Counted from the stretch's first letter, positions 1 to 10,052 are shown. The stretch: 40,634 nt of DNA from JBAZGH01 sp041652935 (GCA_041652935.1 JBAZGH010000004.1:1-40634); one strand, 5' to 3'. Numbers and translations: made by a program. Notes: generated from the sequence alone by a model not told the origin.

Positions 1-30
1 CCGCAGCCGTTTTGTCTTCGTGCGTCGCAA
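1..30 (+). repeat. DGR variable repeat (VR), 3' end
   Basis: Positions 1-30 align without gaps to 478-507. The two differ at only three positions (VR 2, 3 and 6), and in each case the template has A (479, 480, 483) while the VR has C, G and G. The 24 nt from 7 to 30 are identical; the next base differs (G31 versus C508), marking the end of the repeat. Substitution confined to template adenines is the signature of DGR mutagenic retrohoming. The two altered codons are AAC in the template, the codon type that DGR templates favour (Asn to Arg and Asn to Ser here). Confidence 0.85.
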
Positions 31-34
31 GTAG
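1..34 (+). CDS. 3' end of a DGR target (variable) protein, partial
   Basis: Only the last ten codons and the TAG stop (32-34) are in the window; the gene starts upstream. The frame reads RSRFVFVRRK and ends. The same peptide core, NRFVFVRR, is encoded by the template repeat at about 478-508. Proteins diversified by DGRs usually carry the variable repeat at the extreme C-terminus of a C-type-lectin or related fold, ending in a conserved W..N.NRF-like segment, and this fits. The fold and role of the rest of the protein cannot be seen. What is seen is the shared sequence and adenine-only differences; the assignment as a DGR target is inference from that pattern. Confidence 0.8.
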   Translation, partial: RSRFVFVRRK

Positions 35-54
35 CCCTTGGTTCTTGCGTTCTT

Positions 55-69
55 GGGTCTTTTTGACCC
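55..69 (+). other. small hairpin just downstream of the variable repeat
   Basis: GGGTC and GACCC (55-59 and 65-69) flank a five-T loop, about 24 nt after the end of the VR. In the Bordetella phage DGR a short hairpin or cruciform lies just 3' of the VR and helps target recognition. Here the stem is only 5 bp, so the parallel is suggestive only. Confidence 0.35.
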
Positions 70-93
70 TTTGCCCTTTAAGCTAACTCTCAC

Positions 94-135
94 TCACCCC
101 GCATCTAGCATCAATGGATGTGGGGTGATTTTTTT
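94..135 (+). terminator. rho-independent terminator of the DGR target gene
   Basis: A 12-bp stem (TCACCCCGCATC at 94-105 pairing with GATGTGGGGTGA at 117-128, one wobble) is followed by seven T. It lies 60 nt after the stop codon of the target gene. Confidence 0.85.
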
Positions 136-158
136 GCTACAATAAATAAGGAAGTAGG

Positions 159-205
159 TGAATACGCAGACGGTTACGGCTTTCTGCTACCGAACCTAGT
201 ATTCA
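159..205 (+). other. structured hairpin between target gene and template repeat
   Basis: TGAATAC (159-165) pairs with GTATTCA (199-205), enclosing a second stem GGTT-a-CGG (172-179) with CCGAACC (190-196). No T-run follows, so it is not a terminator. It may be a structured RNA or a mobile repeat; nothing decides between them here. Confidence 0.35.
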
Positions 206-225
206 TACGCTCCAGAATATCTCCG

Positions 226-241
226 TCCGCCAGCTGGCGGA
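226..241. repeat. 16-bp perfect palindrome
   Basis: TCCGCCAGCTGGCGGA is a perfect palindrome immediately before the promoter of the template RNA. Similar GC-rich palindromes occur elsewhere in this window, including inside valS, so it is probably one of the genome's small mobile palindromic repeats. Confidence 0.6.
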
Positions 242-242
242 T

Positions 243-268
243 TGGGATAGTGTGATGTGTGATATACT
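243..268 (+). promoter_or_regulatory. candidate promoter for the template-repeat RNA
   Basis: An extended -10 element, TGA-TATACT (260-268), lies about 110 nt before the template repeat. A -35-like TTGGGA (243-248) is only 14 nt upstream, so recognition would depend mainly on the extended -10. Extended -10 boxes of the TGn type recur in other promoters of this window. Confidence 0.45.
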
Positions 269-369
269 CAAAAATAAAGATACTTGGTGTAGTGTGCTAG
301 GGCATTATAGATGCCGAATACGATACAACCCCAAGAGTATTCAAGGGGTGGTGATATAGACGGCACGCT

Positions 370-508
370 ATACATTACTGATTCGGACAGCGACCTCAAC
401 CTGTTCAACGTTGAACACGATAGCAACGAGCTCTGGCTCAACAGCAACAATGGTCACCCTAATAACCTCTGGAATGGCAACAACCGTTTTGTCTTCGTGC
501 GTCGCAAC
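370..508 (+). repeat. DGR template repeat (TR), 5' boundary approximate
   Basis: The 3' part (478-507) matches the variable repeat at 1-30 except at three adenines. Read in the VR frame, the region from about 380 is rich in AAC/AAT codons and encodes LNLFN, LWLNSNNG, NNLWNGNNRFVFVRR: Asn codons alternating with Leu/Trp, the composition expected of a template whose adenines are to be randomised. The segment opens a reading frame of about 100 codons without a plausible gene start, so it is a template, not a gene. The 5' limit cannot be set because the rest of the VR is outside the window. No reverse transcriptase gene follows, which is unusual for the common target-TR-RT order. Confidence 0.8.
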
Positions 509-519
509 TTTCTTTATTT

Positions 520-550
520 CTCCCCTTATTTTCCAGGGGAGTTTTGTTTT
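520..550 (+). terminator. terminator of the template-repeat RNA
   Basis: A 7-bp stem (CTCCCCT at 520-526 with AGGGGAG at 535-541, 8-nt loop) is followed by TTTTGTTTT. It lies 12 nt after the end of the TR and, with the promoter at 243-268, delimits a transcript of about 270 nt. Confidence 0.65.
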
Positions 551-621
551 ATTAGTTGTCCGTTCCATCCTCCAAGCATTTTGCCGATTTCTTCAAGCGA
601 CTCTGATAAAGCGCGTATTTT
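526..621 (-). pseudogene. possible C-terminal remnant of a four-helix-bundle (Avd/S23-like) protein
   Basis: On the minus strand a 31-codon stretch reads ALSESLEEIGKMLGGWNGQ and then stops at 528-526; a stop also lies directly upstream of it (624-622). The pattern EEIGKMLGG resembles the last helix of four-helix-bundle proteins of the S23/Avd type. Avd is the accessory protein of many DGRs, so a decayed copy beside a TR would make sense, but similar proteins also occur freely in CPR genomes. The match rests on a short segment and is weak. Confidence 0.3.
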
Positions 622-667
622 TTAGAAAATTTTTGCCAAAAAACATAAATTAAGGTACGCTAAAGGC

Positions 668-1954
668 ATGAAATATTTTTTTATTTTAGGTAAAAATCCA
701 ACACTATCATTAGCGGAAATTGCGGTGGTTTTAAATTTAAAGCCGGAGCAAATTTTATTTTTGTCGGAAAAAGCGGCTGTTATTGAGATTAGTGCAGAAT
801 TAGACGCTAAAAATTTAATTAAAAAAGTGGGAGGGACGATTAAAATAGGCGTGATTAATGATCAATTATCAATGACCAATTTCCAGTCAATGGCCAATTT
901 TTTAATGGCCAACATTAAAAATAATAATACCTCAGGAAAGTTCAATTTTGGCTTCTCTTATTATGGCCCCTACCAAACCTACGGCAGGACGGGCAAGCAC
1001 AAAAAATTTGATGAAAAAAAGATAGGAATGGAAATTAAAAGTGAATTAAAAGAACAGGGAATTAATTCACGGTGGGTAACTAGCAAAGAAGAGGTTTTAT
1101 CATCAGTAGTGGTTGAGCAAAATAAATTAACTACCGAGCAAGGAAAAGAAATTGTTATTATTGACGGTGGTCAACAACAATACGCCGGCCACACAATAGC
1201 GGTTCAGCCGTTTAAAGATTTATCAAAGCGCGATTATGGCCGCCCCGGGCGGGATGATTTTTCCGGCATGCTGCCGCCGAAGCTGGCGCAGATATTAATT
1301 AACCTTGCGGTTAACACCGATGGACACAGATTTATTACGGATGAACACAGATCACGGATTATATTACTAGATCCATTCTGCGGTTCTGGCACAATACTTA
1401 CCGAAGCGGCGTTGATGGGATATCAGAAATTAATTGGATGTGACGCATCTCAAAAAGCAGTTGAAGATACACGTAAAAATTTTCAATTTACAATTTCCAA
1501 TTTCCAATCAATTTTCAATAAATCAATTTCCAATGACGCTGTAAAATTATTTCAATGTAAAGTAGAAAATTTAAATCAAAAAGTTAAACTAAATTCAGTT
1601 AATGTTATTGTTACTGAACCATATTTAGGTCCGTCCCGCAAAAAGAATGACAAAGAAACAATTAAAAAAATTATAAAAGAGTTAGAAGAATTGTACTATC
1701 AAGCTATTAAACAATTTGAGAAAGCGTTAAAGAATAATGGTCGAGTGGCAATGATTTGGCCGGTATTTAAAGCTAGAGATACTGTTTTTTTAAGCGCTAA
1801 GAATATACTTGGCAATAGCAATTTTAAAATAGTTAATCCTTTGCCTAATTTTGGTAAAGAAAATATAATAAAATTAACTAATCGCAATACAATTGTTTAT
1901 GGCCGCGAGGGACAGAGAGTTTGGCGGGAGGTAATTATTTTGGAAAAACGATAG
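668..1954 (+). CDS. TRM11-like THUMP-type RNA N2-guanosine methyltransferase
   Basis: 428 residues. The N-terminal half (about 1-170) fits the THUMP-like RNA-binding part of the TRM11/TrmG10 family. The C-terminal half is a Rossmann methyltransferase: motif I is DPFCGSGT (about 236-243), followed by an acidic turn GCDAS, and the catalytic motif is TEPYLG (about 315-320), the form taken by the (D/N)PPY motif in this family. It probably methylates a tRNA guanosine using S-adenosylmethionine. An in-frame insertion, TDGHRFITDEHRSR (about residues 216-230), stands between the helix INLA and motif I, where relatives have a short loop. Its DNA (1314-1358) is a copy of a CPR-type intergenic repeat also seen at 1955-2030. 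A lone gene here, followed by ruvB after about 80 nt. The exact target base is not known. Confidence 0.8.
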   Translation: MKYFFILGKNPTLSLAEIAVVLNLKPEQILFLSEKAAVIEISAELDAKNLIKKVGGTIKIGVINDQLSMTNFQSMANFLMANIKNNNTSGKFNFGFSYYGPYQTYGRTGKHKKFDEKKIGMEIKSELKEQGINSRWVTSKEEVLSSVVVEQNKLTTEQGKEIVIIDGGQQQYAGHTIAVQPFKDLSKRDYGRPGRDDFSGMLPPKLAQILINLAVNTDGHRFITDEHRSRIILLDPFCGSGTILTEAALMGYQKLIGCDASQKAVEDTRKNFQFTISNFQSIFNKSISNDAVKLFQCKVENLNQKVKLNSVNVIVTEPYLGPSRKKNDKETIKKIIKELEELYYQAIKQFEKALKNNGRVAMIWPVFKARDTVFLSAKNILGNSNFKIVNPLPNFGKENIIKLTNRNTIVYGREGQRVWREVIILEKR

Positions 1955-2030
1955 AACACAGATTTAGCTTATAAAAGAATTAAAACGGATCCGTGTAAAT
2001 TCGTTTAATCAGTTCAATCTGTGTGCCATT
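1953..2030. repeat. intergenic repeat with inverted ends
   Basis: ACACAGATT near 1955 and AATCTGTGT near 2016 form inverted ends. The same GACACAGATTT-type motif occurs at 1320-1350 inside the upstream methyltransferase gene, so this is a repeat family that can sit either between or within genes. Confidence 0.55.
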
Positions 2031-2034
2031 AATT

Positions 2035-3072
2035 ATGACGGATAAAAATCAAGAAAATCAAAATAGAATAATAGAACCTACTGAAAGTAGCGATGATGCA
2101 GTTTTGGATCAAACTTTGCGTCCGCAAAATTTGGGTGAGTATATTGGCCAGAATAAGATTAAAGAAAATTTGCAGATTTTTATGCAGGCGGCGAAAAATA
2201 GGAATGAGCCGATTGAACATGTTTTACTTTACGGCGCTCCGGGCTTGGGCAAGACTACTTTAGCGCATGTTATCGCCAATGAAATGGGAGTTAATTGCCG
2301 GGTTACCAGCGGGCCGGCAATTGAAAAGGCGGGCGATTTAGCGGCGATTTTAACAAATTTGGGCGAGGGCGATATTTTATTTATTGATGAAATCCATCGG
2401 CTGAATAAAGTTATTGAAGAGATTTTATATCCGGCCATGGAAGATTATGCGCTGGACATAATAATCGGCAAAGGTCCGAGCGCGCGGACTTTGCGCATTG
2501 ATTTGCCGAAGTTTACCATTATTGGAGCGACTACTAAAATGAGTATGCTGTCAGCCCCCCTAAGAGATCGGTTTGGGTCGGTTTATCATCTCGATTTTTA
2601 CGACTTGGATGATATTGCCAAAATCATTAACCGCAGTGCGGGCATTTTAAGTATTCAACTCCAAGATGAAGCTTGCGGGCATATTGCCAGCCGCAGCCGC
2701 CGGACGCCAAGAGTTGCTAATCGATTATTAAAGCGAGTAAGAGATTACGCCCAGGTAAAGCATGATGGCAATATTACTTCAGATATTAGCCAAAGCGCTT
2801 TAAACATGCTAGAAGTTGATGAATTGGGGCTGGATTATATTGATCGCGCAATTTTAAAAACAATGTTGGAAAAATTTAATGGCGGGCCGGTCGGTTTAAA
2901 CAGCATTGCCGCTGCGACCGGTGAGGAAATGGCCACTATTGAGGATGTTTATGAGCCGTATTTATTACGGCTTGGCTTCATAGAAAGAACGCCCAGGGGG
3001 CGGATGGTAACTGATCTGGGAAGAAAACACTTAGGAGCGGGAACCACAAGAAGCCAAAATCAGTTATTGTAG
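2035..3072 (+). CDS. ruvB: Holliday junction branch migration helicase RuvB
   Basis: About 345 residues, the normal RuvB length. AAA+ motifs are complete: Walker A GAPGLGKTT (about 67-75 of the longer reading), Walker B LFIDEIH, sensor 1 IGATTK and the arginine-finger region LRDRFG. The C-terminal winged helix carries the family pattern GGPVGLNSIAAATGE and a RTPRGR element. RuvB forms the hexameric motor that, with RuvA, moves Holliday junctions during recombination repair. An upstream GTG at 2023 is in frame, but the ATG at 2035 starts the protein at the usual place (MTDKN) and is preferred. No ruvA or ruvC is adjacent. The start region abuts an intergenic repeat. Confidence 0.96.
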   Translation: MTDKNQENQNRIIEPTESSDDAVLDQTLRPQNLGEYIGQNKIKENLQIFMQAAKNRNEPIEHVLLYGAPGLGKTTLAHVIANEMGVNCRVTSGPAIEKAGDLAAILTNLGEGDILFIDEIHRLNKVIEEILYPAMEDYALDIIIGKGPSARTLRIDLPKFTIIGATTKMSMLSAPLRDRFGSVYHLDFYDLDDIAKIINRSAGILSIQLQDEACGHIASRSRRTPRVANRLLKRVRDYAQVKHDGNITSDISQSALNMLEVDELGLDYIDRAILKTMLEKFNGGPVGLNSIAAATGEEMATIEDVYEPYLLRLGFIERTPRGRMVTDLGRKHLGAGTTRSQNQLL

Positions 3073-3149
3073 TAATTTATTTGCCAAAATTGCGATAATA
3101 AGCTATATTTAAATCAATTAATTATAAATAATTATAATTGTTAGGTTGC

Positions 3150-3194
3150 GTTGATGAACTGGATTGCCACGTCGCTTCGCTCCTCGCAATGACA
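3150..3194. repeat. GATTGCCACGTCGC-type dispersed repeat
   Basis: GGATTGCC, followed by CGCTTCGCTCCTCGCAATGAC, is a form of a dispersed intergenic repeat common in environmental bacterial genomes; ATTGC and GCAAT near its ends can pair. It fills most of the gap before rpmF. Confidence 0.55.
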
Positions 3195-3202
3195 AATAAA
3201 AT

Positions 3203-3400
3203 ATGTCAGTACCAAAAAAACGCCGAACAAGAAGTTCAGTAAAAAGGCGCCAGTCTCACGATTCTTTAAAAAAGCAAACCCTAGCTAAATGCCCGCAATG
3301 CAGCAAAGCGATTAAACAGCATACTGTCTGTTCATTTTGTGGCTATTACAAGGGAAAAGAAGTAATAAAAATAAAGCCTAAAACTAATAAAAAGAAATAG
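3203..3400 (+). CDS. rpmF: 50S ribosomal protein bL32
   Basis: 65 residues, very basic. It begins MSVPKKRRTRSSVKRR, the usual L32 opening, and has a zinc ribbon made of CPQC (30-33) and CSFC (43-46) followed by GYYKGKEV. It binds 23S rRNA in the large subunit. The C-terminus is a Lys-rich tail. It lies between ruvB and nusB on the same strand with repeat-filled spacers on both sides, so co-transcription is possible but not shown. Confidence 0.95.
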   Translation: MSVPKKRRTRSSVKRRQSHDSLKKQTLAKCPQCSKAIKQHTVCSFCGYYKGKEVIKIKPKTNKKK

Positions 3401-3402
3401 CC

Positions 3403-3462
3403 ATAAGTCTTAAGTCGTAAGACATAAGAAAGGCTTACGACTTATAACTTATGACTTACGAC
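3403..3462. repeat. AAGTC/GACTT inverted repeat
   Basis: CATAAGTCTTAAGTCGTAAG and CTTACGACTTATAACTTATG form a long imperfect inverted repeat between rpmF and nusB. The same AAGTC/TTACGACTT motifs make up the extra segment inside the 23S rRNA gene at 6436-6565. Confidence 0.65.
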
Positions 3463-3466
3463 TTTT

Positions 3467-3889
3467 ATGTCTAATCGACATCTCGCTCGCACTGTTGCGA
3501 TGCAAACTTTGTATATCTGGGATTTTAACAGCAAACAGGAAGAAAGTCTGGAAAATATTATTAAAAAGAATTTAAAAGAATTCGCGCCCGGATTTGACGA
3601 TGAAGGTTTTACCAAAGAAACAGTTATTGGAGTCATTAAAAATTTATCAGAAATTGATAATTATATAAAAAAATACGCGCCGGAATGGCCGCTCGATCAG
3701 ATTACTATTGTTGACCGCAATATTTTACGATTGGGGATTTATGAAATGATTTTCAATAAAGACATTCCGGAAAGAGTAGCGATTAACGAGGCGATTGAAA
3801 TCGCTAAGACTTACGGCGGGGAATCAAGCGGTAAATTTATTAACGGCGTTTTGGGAGCCATATATAAGGACATAGACAGTAAAAAATAA
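3467..3889 (+). CDS. nusB: transcription antitermination factor NusB
   Basis: 140 residues, typical for NusB. The family's N-terminal helix pattern is present (SNRHLARTVAMQTLYIWDF), as is the C-terminal pattern VAINEAIEIAKTYGGESSGKFINGVLGAI. NusB with NusE (S10) binds boxA RNA and helps rRNA transcripts resist termination. It is followed by rnc, so rRNA transcription and rRNA processing factors sit together and about 2.4 kb from the 23S gene. Confidence 0.95.
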   Translation: MSNRHLARTVAMQTLYIWDFNSKQEESLENIIKKNLKEFAPGFDDEGFTKETVIGVIKNLSEIDNYIKKYAPEWPLDQITIVDRNILRLGIYEMIFNKDIPERVAINEAIEIAKTYGGESSGKFINGVLGAIYKDIDSKK

Positions 3890-3899
3890 TTTAATTATT

Positions 3900-3932
3900 A
3901 ATTAATTTTCAATTTTCAATTTTCAATTTTCA
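3900..3932. repeat. AATTTTC tandem repeat
   Basis: Four to five copies of a 7-nt unit (AATTTTC, variants) follow nusB. The remaining spacer to rnc is AT-rich with no gene. Confidence 0.6.
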
Positions 3933-4043
3933 AACAATGACTGAATTTATTAATTTTCAAACACGATGCCGGGTTTAAAAATTAAGTAATTAAAAAATTG
4001 TTTAAAAATTCAAAAATTAAAAATTAAAAATTTTTCATAATTC

Positions 4044-4736
4044 ATGAAAGATTTAAAAAAGATAGAAAGCAGCATAGGAGTTGTTTTTAAGAATAAAGAT
4101 TTATTAAAACAATCCTTAGTCCATCGGTCATATTTAAACGAGCACAGTAATTTCGAGTTGGACCATAACGAAAGATTGGAATTTTTAGGCGATGCGGTGC
4201 TTGAGATAGTAGTGACTGAATTTTTATATTTTAAATTTTTGGAAAAGCCGGAGGGGGAGCTTACGAATTTGCGCGCCAGCTTAGTCAACGCAAAAATGCT
4301 TTCTTTTGTGGCGCAAGGGCTTGATATTGACGATTATTTATATTTAAGCCGGGGAGAATCAAAGGATAAAAACAGCAAGGCGCGCCAATATATTTTAGCA
4401 GATGCCGTTGAGGCGATTATAGGCGCTATTTTTCTAGATCAGGGAACAAGGGCGGCAAAAAAATTCATTAAAAATAAAATTCTCTGCAATTTAGATAAAG
4501 TCATTGAGGAACAGCTGTATTTAGATCCAAAAAGCAAATTCCAGGAAAAATCGCAGGAAACTTATGGAATTACGCCTCATTATAATGTAATTTCCGAAAG
4601 CGGGCCAGACCATGATAAAGTATTTACAATCGGATTATATATAGGTGAAGATTTCGTCGCTCAGGGAAAGGGCAACAGCAAACAAGAGGCCCAGGTAGAG
4701 GCGGCCATCGCCGGGATTAAAAAGAAAAAATGGTAA
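4044..4736 (+). CDS. rnc: ribonuclease III
   Basis: 230 residues. The N-terminal catalytic domain has the signature NERLEFLGDAVLE (about 43-55) and the second acidic cluster LADAVEAIIGAIFLDQG (about 118-134), which supply the metal-binding Glu and Asp residues. A double-stranded RNA-binding domain follows (about 155-228: DPKSKFQE through GKGNSKQEAQVEAA). The enzyme cleaves long rRNA precursor stems; such stems flank both the 23S and 5S genes in this window (6200-6222/9361-9385 and 9466-9488/9585-9607). Confidence 0.95.
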   Translation: MKDLKKIESSIGVVFKNKDLLKQSLVHRSYLNEHSNFELDHNERLEFLGDAVLEIVVTEFLYFKFLEKPEGELTNLRASLVNAKMLSFVAQGLDIDDYLYLSRGESKDKNSKARQYILADAVEAIIGAIFLDQGTRAAKKFIKNKILCNLDKVIEEQLYLDPKSKFQEKSQETYGITPHYNVISESGPDHDKVFTIGLYIGEDFVAQGKGNSKQEAQVEAAIAGIKKKKW

Positions 4737-4805
4737 ATCAGTTCTAAGTTGTAAGTTTTAAGTTCTAAGGTTAATGCTTACAGCTTAAAATTTAAAATTA
4801 AAAAT

Positions 4806-5840
4806 ATGAATATCCAAAAATTTTTTCAAACAGCAGTTGATCAAAAAGCATCTGACATTCATTTAGTAGTTGGCTTAAAACCGTATTTAAGAATTGATGG
4901 AGTTTTAACAAGCATAGAACAAGAAAAAGAGATTGATCCCAAAGAAATGGAAGAAGCTGTATTTTCTCTTTTATCAGAACCGCAACAAGAACGTTTAAAA
5001 AAAGAAAGGGAGCTGGATATTTCTTATGAAATAAAAAAGGGCGGGCGTTTAAGAGTTAACATGCATTATGAAAAAGGGAATTTAAGTTTGGTTGCCCGGA
5101 TTATTTTAAGCGAAATTCCCTCATTGGAAAGCATTGAAATGCCTGAAGTGGCCTATAATTTATTAGGCCTGAAACAGGGCTTGATTTTAGTAACCGGGCC
5201 TACCGGATGCGGAAAGTCAACAACTTTAGCCGCGATGATAGAATACATAAACAAAGAACAAAAACGCAACATTATAACCCTGGAAGATCCAATAGAATTT
5301 ATTTTTAAACCAAAACAAAGCATAGTAAAGCAAAGGCAGTTGAACACTGATATGATATCGTTTAAAGCCGGCTTAAAACATATTGTCCGCCAGGACCCGG
5401 ATGTTATTATGGTTGGAGAGATGCGAGACCTGGAGACTATCGCCGCCACTATTACGCTGGCGGAAACCGGCCACTTAGTATTAGCCACCCTTCACACTTA
5501 CAGCGCTTCCCAGACAATTGATAGAATTATAGATATTTTCCCCCCTTATCAACAGACTCAAATTAAATTACAATTATCCTCGGTATTATCCGCTGTTATA
5601 TCCCAGAGGTTAGTGCCGAGAGTAAAGAATGGGAGAGTTGCCGCCCGGGAAATATTAATTAATACGCCGGCAGTATCAAATTTAATCAGGGAAAGCAAAA
5701 TATCCCAGATCCAAACCGTTATTGAAACCAATCAGGAAAAAGGCATGATTTCTATGGAAAAATCTCTGGAAATACTGCATAAAAACGGGGAAATTTCCAA
5801 AGAAACATTAGAAGTATATTCGGCCGATTATTTAATGTAA
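4806..5840 (+). CDS. pilT: type IV pilus retraction ATPase PilT
   Basis: 344 residues, the usual PilT size. Visible motifs are the N-terminal PAS-like part (SDIHLVVGLKPYLRIDG), Walker A GPTGCGKST (about 130-138), the Asp box, Walker B region DPDVIMVGEMRD (about 198-209), the His box HLVLATLHT (about 222-230) and the PilT-type NLIRESK near the C-terminus (about 296-302) corresponding to AIRNLIRE. It powers pilus disassembly, giving twitching motility or DNA uptake. Other pilus genes are not in this window. It ends 9 nt before a strong promoter. Confidence 0.93.
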   Translation: MNIQKFFQTAVDQKASDIHLVVGLKPYLRIDGVLTSIEQEKEIDPKEMEEAVFSLLSEPQQERLKKERELDISYEIKKGGRLRVNMHYEKGNLSLVARIILSEIPSLESIEMPEVAYNLLGLKQGLILVTGPTGCGKSTTLAAMIEYINKEQKRNIITLEDPIEFIFKPKQSIVKQRQLNTDMISFKAGLKHIVRQDPDVIMVGEMRDLETIAATITLAETGHLVLATLHTYSASQTIDRIIDIFPPYQQTQIKLQLSSVLSAVISQRLVPRVKNGRVAAREILINTPAVSNLIRESKISQIQTVIETNQEKGMISMEKSLEILHKNGEISKETLEVYSADYLM

Positions 5841-5848
5841 ACAGCCGC

Positions 5849-5876
5849 TTGACAATTGTTTTTTATGATGTATAAT
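5849..5876 (+). promoter_or_regulatory. strong promoter upstream of the 23S rRNA region
   Basis: TTGACA (5849-5854) and TATAAT (5871-5876) are both perfect consensus boxes, separated by 16 nt. This is the only consensus promoter between pilT and the 23S gene; the region further downstream has only weak -10-like motifs. Confidence 0.85.
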
Positions 5877-5907
5877 TTATACTACTGTTAATAATCCTTA
5901 TTTTTAT

Positions 5908-5949
5908 ATGAGTAAAAGCATAATACCACTTATCCAATCAGGCGGTTAA
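5908..5949 (+). CDS. 13-codon leader ORF (MSKSIIPLIQSGG)
   Basis: ATG at 5908 opens a 13-residue reading frame ending in TAA at 5947-5949. It starts about 25 nt after the likely transcription start. Its last codons and stop lie in the first arm (GGCGGTTAA) of the alternative hairpin described next, the classical geometry of a translated attenuator leader. There is no strong Shine-Dalgarno site, and no run of one regulatory codon apart from two adjacent ATA Ile codons. Translation has not been shown. Confidence 0.4.
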   Translation: MSKSIIPLIQSGG

Positions 5950-5996
5950 AAAACACGTTTTTTTTGCTTATTTGACCGCCAACAGGCGGTTTTTTT
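5941..5996 (+). promoter_or_regulatory. attenuator-like alternative hairpins with intrinsic terminator
   Basis: GGCGGTTAA (5941-5949) can pair over 9 bp with TTGACCGCC (5972-5980). The same ACCGCC (5975-5980) can instead pair with GGCGGT (5985-5990) to make a tight terminator hairpin followed by six T. The two structures exclude each other. Arm 1 and arm 4 are identical hexamers. This lies between a consensus promoter and the 23S rRNA gene about 215 nt downstream. Confidence 0.6.
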
Positions 5997-6210
5997 GTAC
6001 CTTAATTAGTTAATGATCAGCGGCTAGTAATCAGTAATCAGTTAATTAAATTAGTTGATTGGCTACTGATGAATTAGAATCTAATCTAGGGATCAGGCGA
6101 ACCTTAACAATTGAATATCAAAATATAGATCAAATATAGTTATATATTAGTAGTCAAGAATATAAAAATTGCAATTTCAATCTTGTAGTTTATTAATTTA
6201 TAAAAACTGC

Positions 6211-9374
<3,164 letters not shown>

Positions 9375-9465
9375 ATAGTTTTTATACTTTACTACTAATT
9401 ACCCTCCCATATCGCTGTGCGATTGGGCGGGCAAGCAAATTTGATACAAATATACAAATAATAAG

Positions 9466-9607
9466 ATAAAACGCACAATCTTGGTGCTTCTTGCGGGGAG
9501 GGTACACCTGTTCCCATCTCGAACACAGAAGTTAAGCTCCTTAGCGCCGATGGTACTTGGGATTATTTCCTGGGAGAGTAGGCCAGCGCCAAGATTGTGC
9601 GTTTTAT
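9466..9607 (+). other. pre-5S stem and likely terminator
   Basis: The 23 nt at 9466-9488 and 9585-9607 are complementary with a single G-T wobble, extending 5S helix I by about 13 bp on the outside. The stem is followed by a T-run (9605-9613), so it may serve both processing and termination of the rRNA unit. Confidence 0.7.
9479..9595 (+). rRNA. 5S ribosomal RNA
   Basis: Contains the conserved loop B/C block TTCCCATCTCGAACACAGAA and GTTAAGC (about 9511-9536) and the 3' GGGAGAGTAGG block (about 9572-9582), closed by helix I (CTTGGTGCT with AGCGCCAAG). About 100 nt after the 23S gene on the same strand, so it is co-transcribed. The spacer has one GC-rich palindromic repeat remnant (9405-9437) and no tRNA. 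Confidence 0.95.
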
Positions 9608-10052
9608 TTTTTTGGTTAATTTTTTTCTGTCATGATTGTGCTCCGTGTAAAGTTCGTAGATAGAGGATTTTCTTTTATTTTATGCGTCATTTTCATGGTG
9701 CTTTTTTAAAATAAGTTTTCTAGGTTTTTTAAGTTTTCTAAATAAGCCCTCATAAGATGAAAATAGAAAAAGCTGAACCCCATTCATGGGGTTTGGATAT
9801 TAGCATGGTGATTTATCACCGGCGGTTTTTTATTTTTGCTTTTTAGCTCGACATTTGTTACTCTAAAATATATCGCTGTCGCTAAGACCTTCTTTTGTAA
9901 CTCTGCTAGAGGCGGACGGGCGCTAGAAGCAAAAGTTTTCTAATACCCCACGCCCCCGTCGGCGCGGTAAGCAAACCCCCTCTGGTAATTTTATGAATTT
10001 CCGTGATTTAATTATTTGTATATTCGTAAATAATTCGTAGTTAGTAGGAGCT
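9608..10052. other. intergenic region without a gene
   Basis: Two hairpins are visible: AACCCC/GGGGTT (9776-9793) and GGTG/CACC (9807-9820) followed by GGCGGTTTTTTATTTTT, which may terminate transcription from the rRNA side. A GC-rich repeat remnant lies around 9910-9985. A Shine-Dalgarno AGGAG precedes the next gene. No ORF with recognisable features is seen. Confidence 0.5.

Noticed and set aside
311..625. A 104-codon + strand reading frame over the template repeat
   Set aside because: It is the open frame of the DGR template, which mimics the target C-terminus; there is no promoter-RBS arrangement for translation and it ends in unrelated sequence.
9776..9836. Riboswitch before the EndoQ-like gene
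   Set aside because: The two short hairpins match no known riboswitch core and lie more than 200 nt before the gene; terminator-like DNA is the simpler reading.
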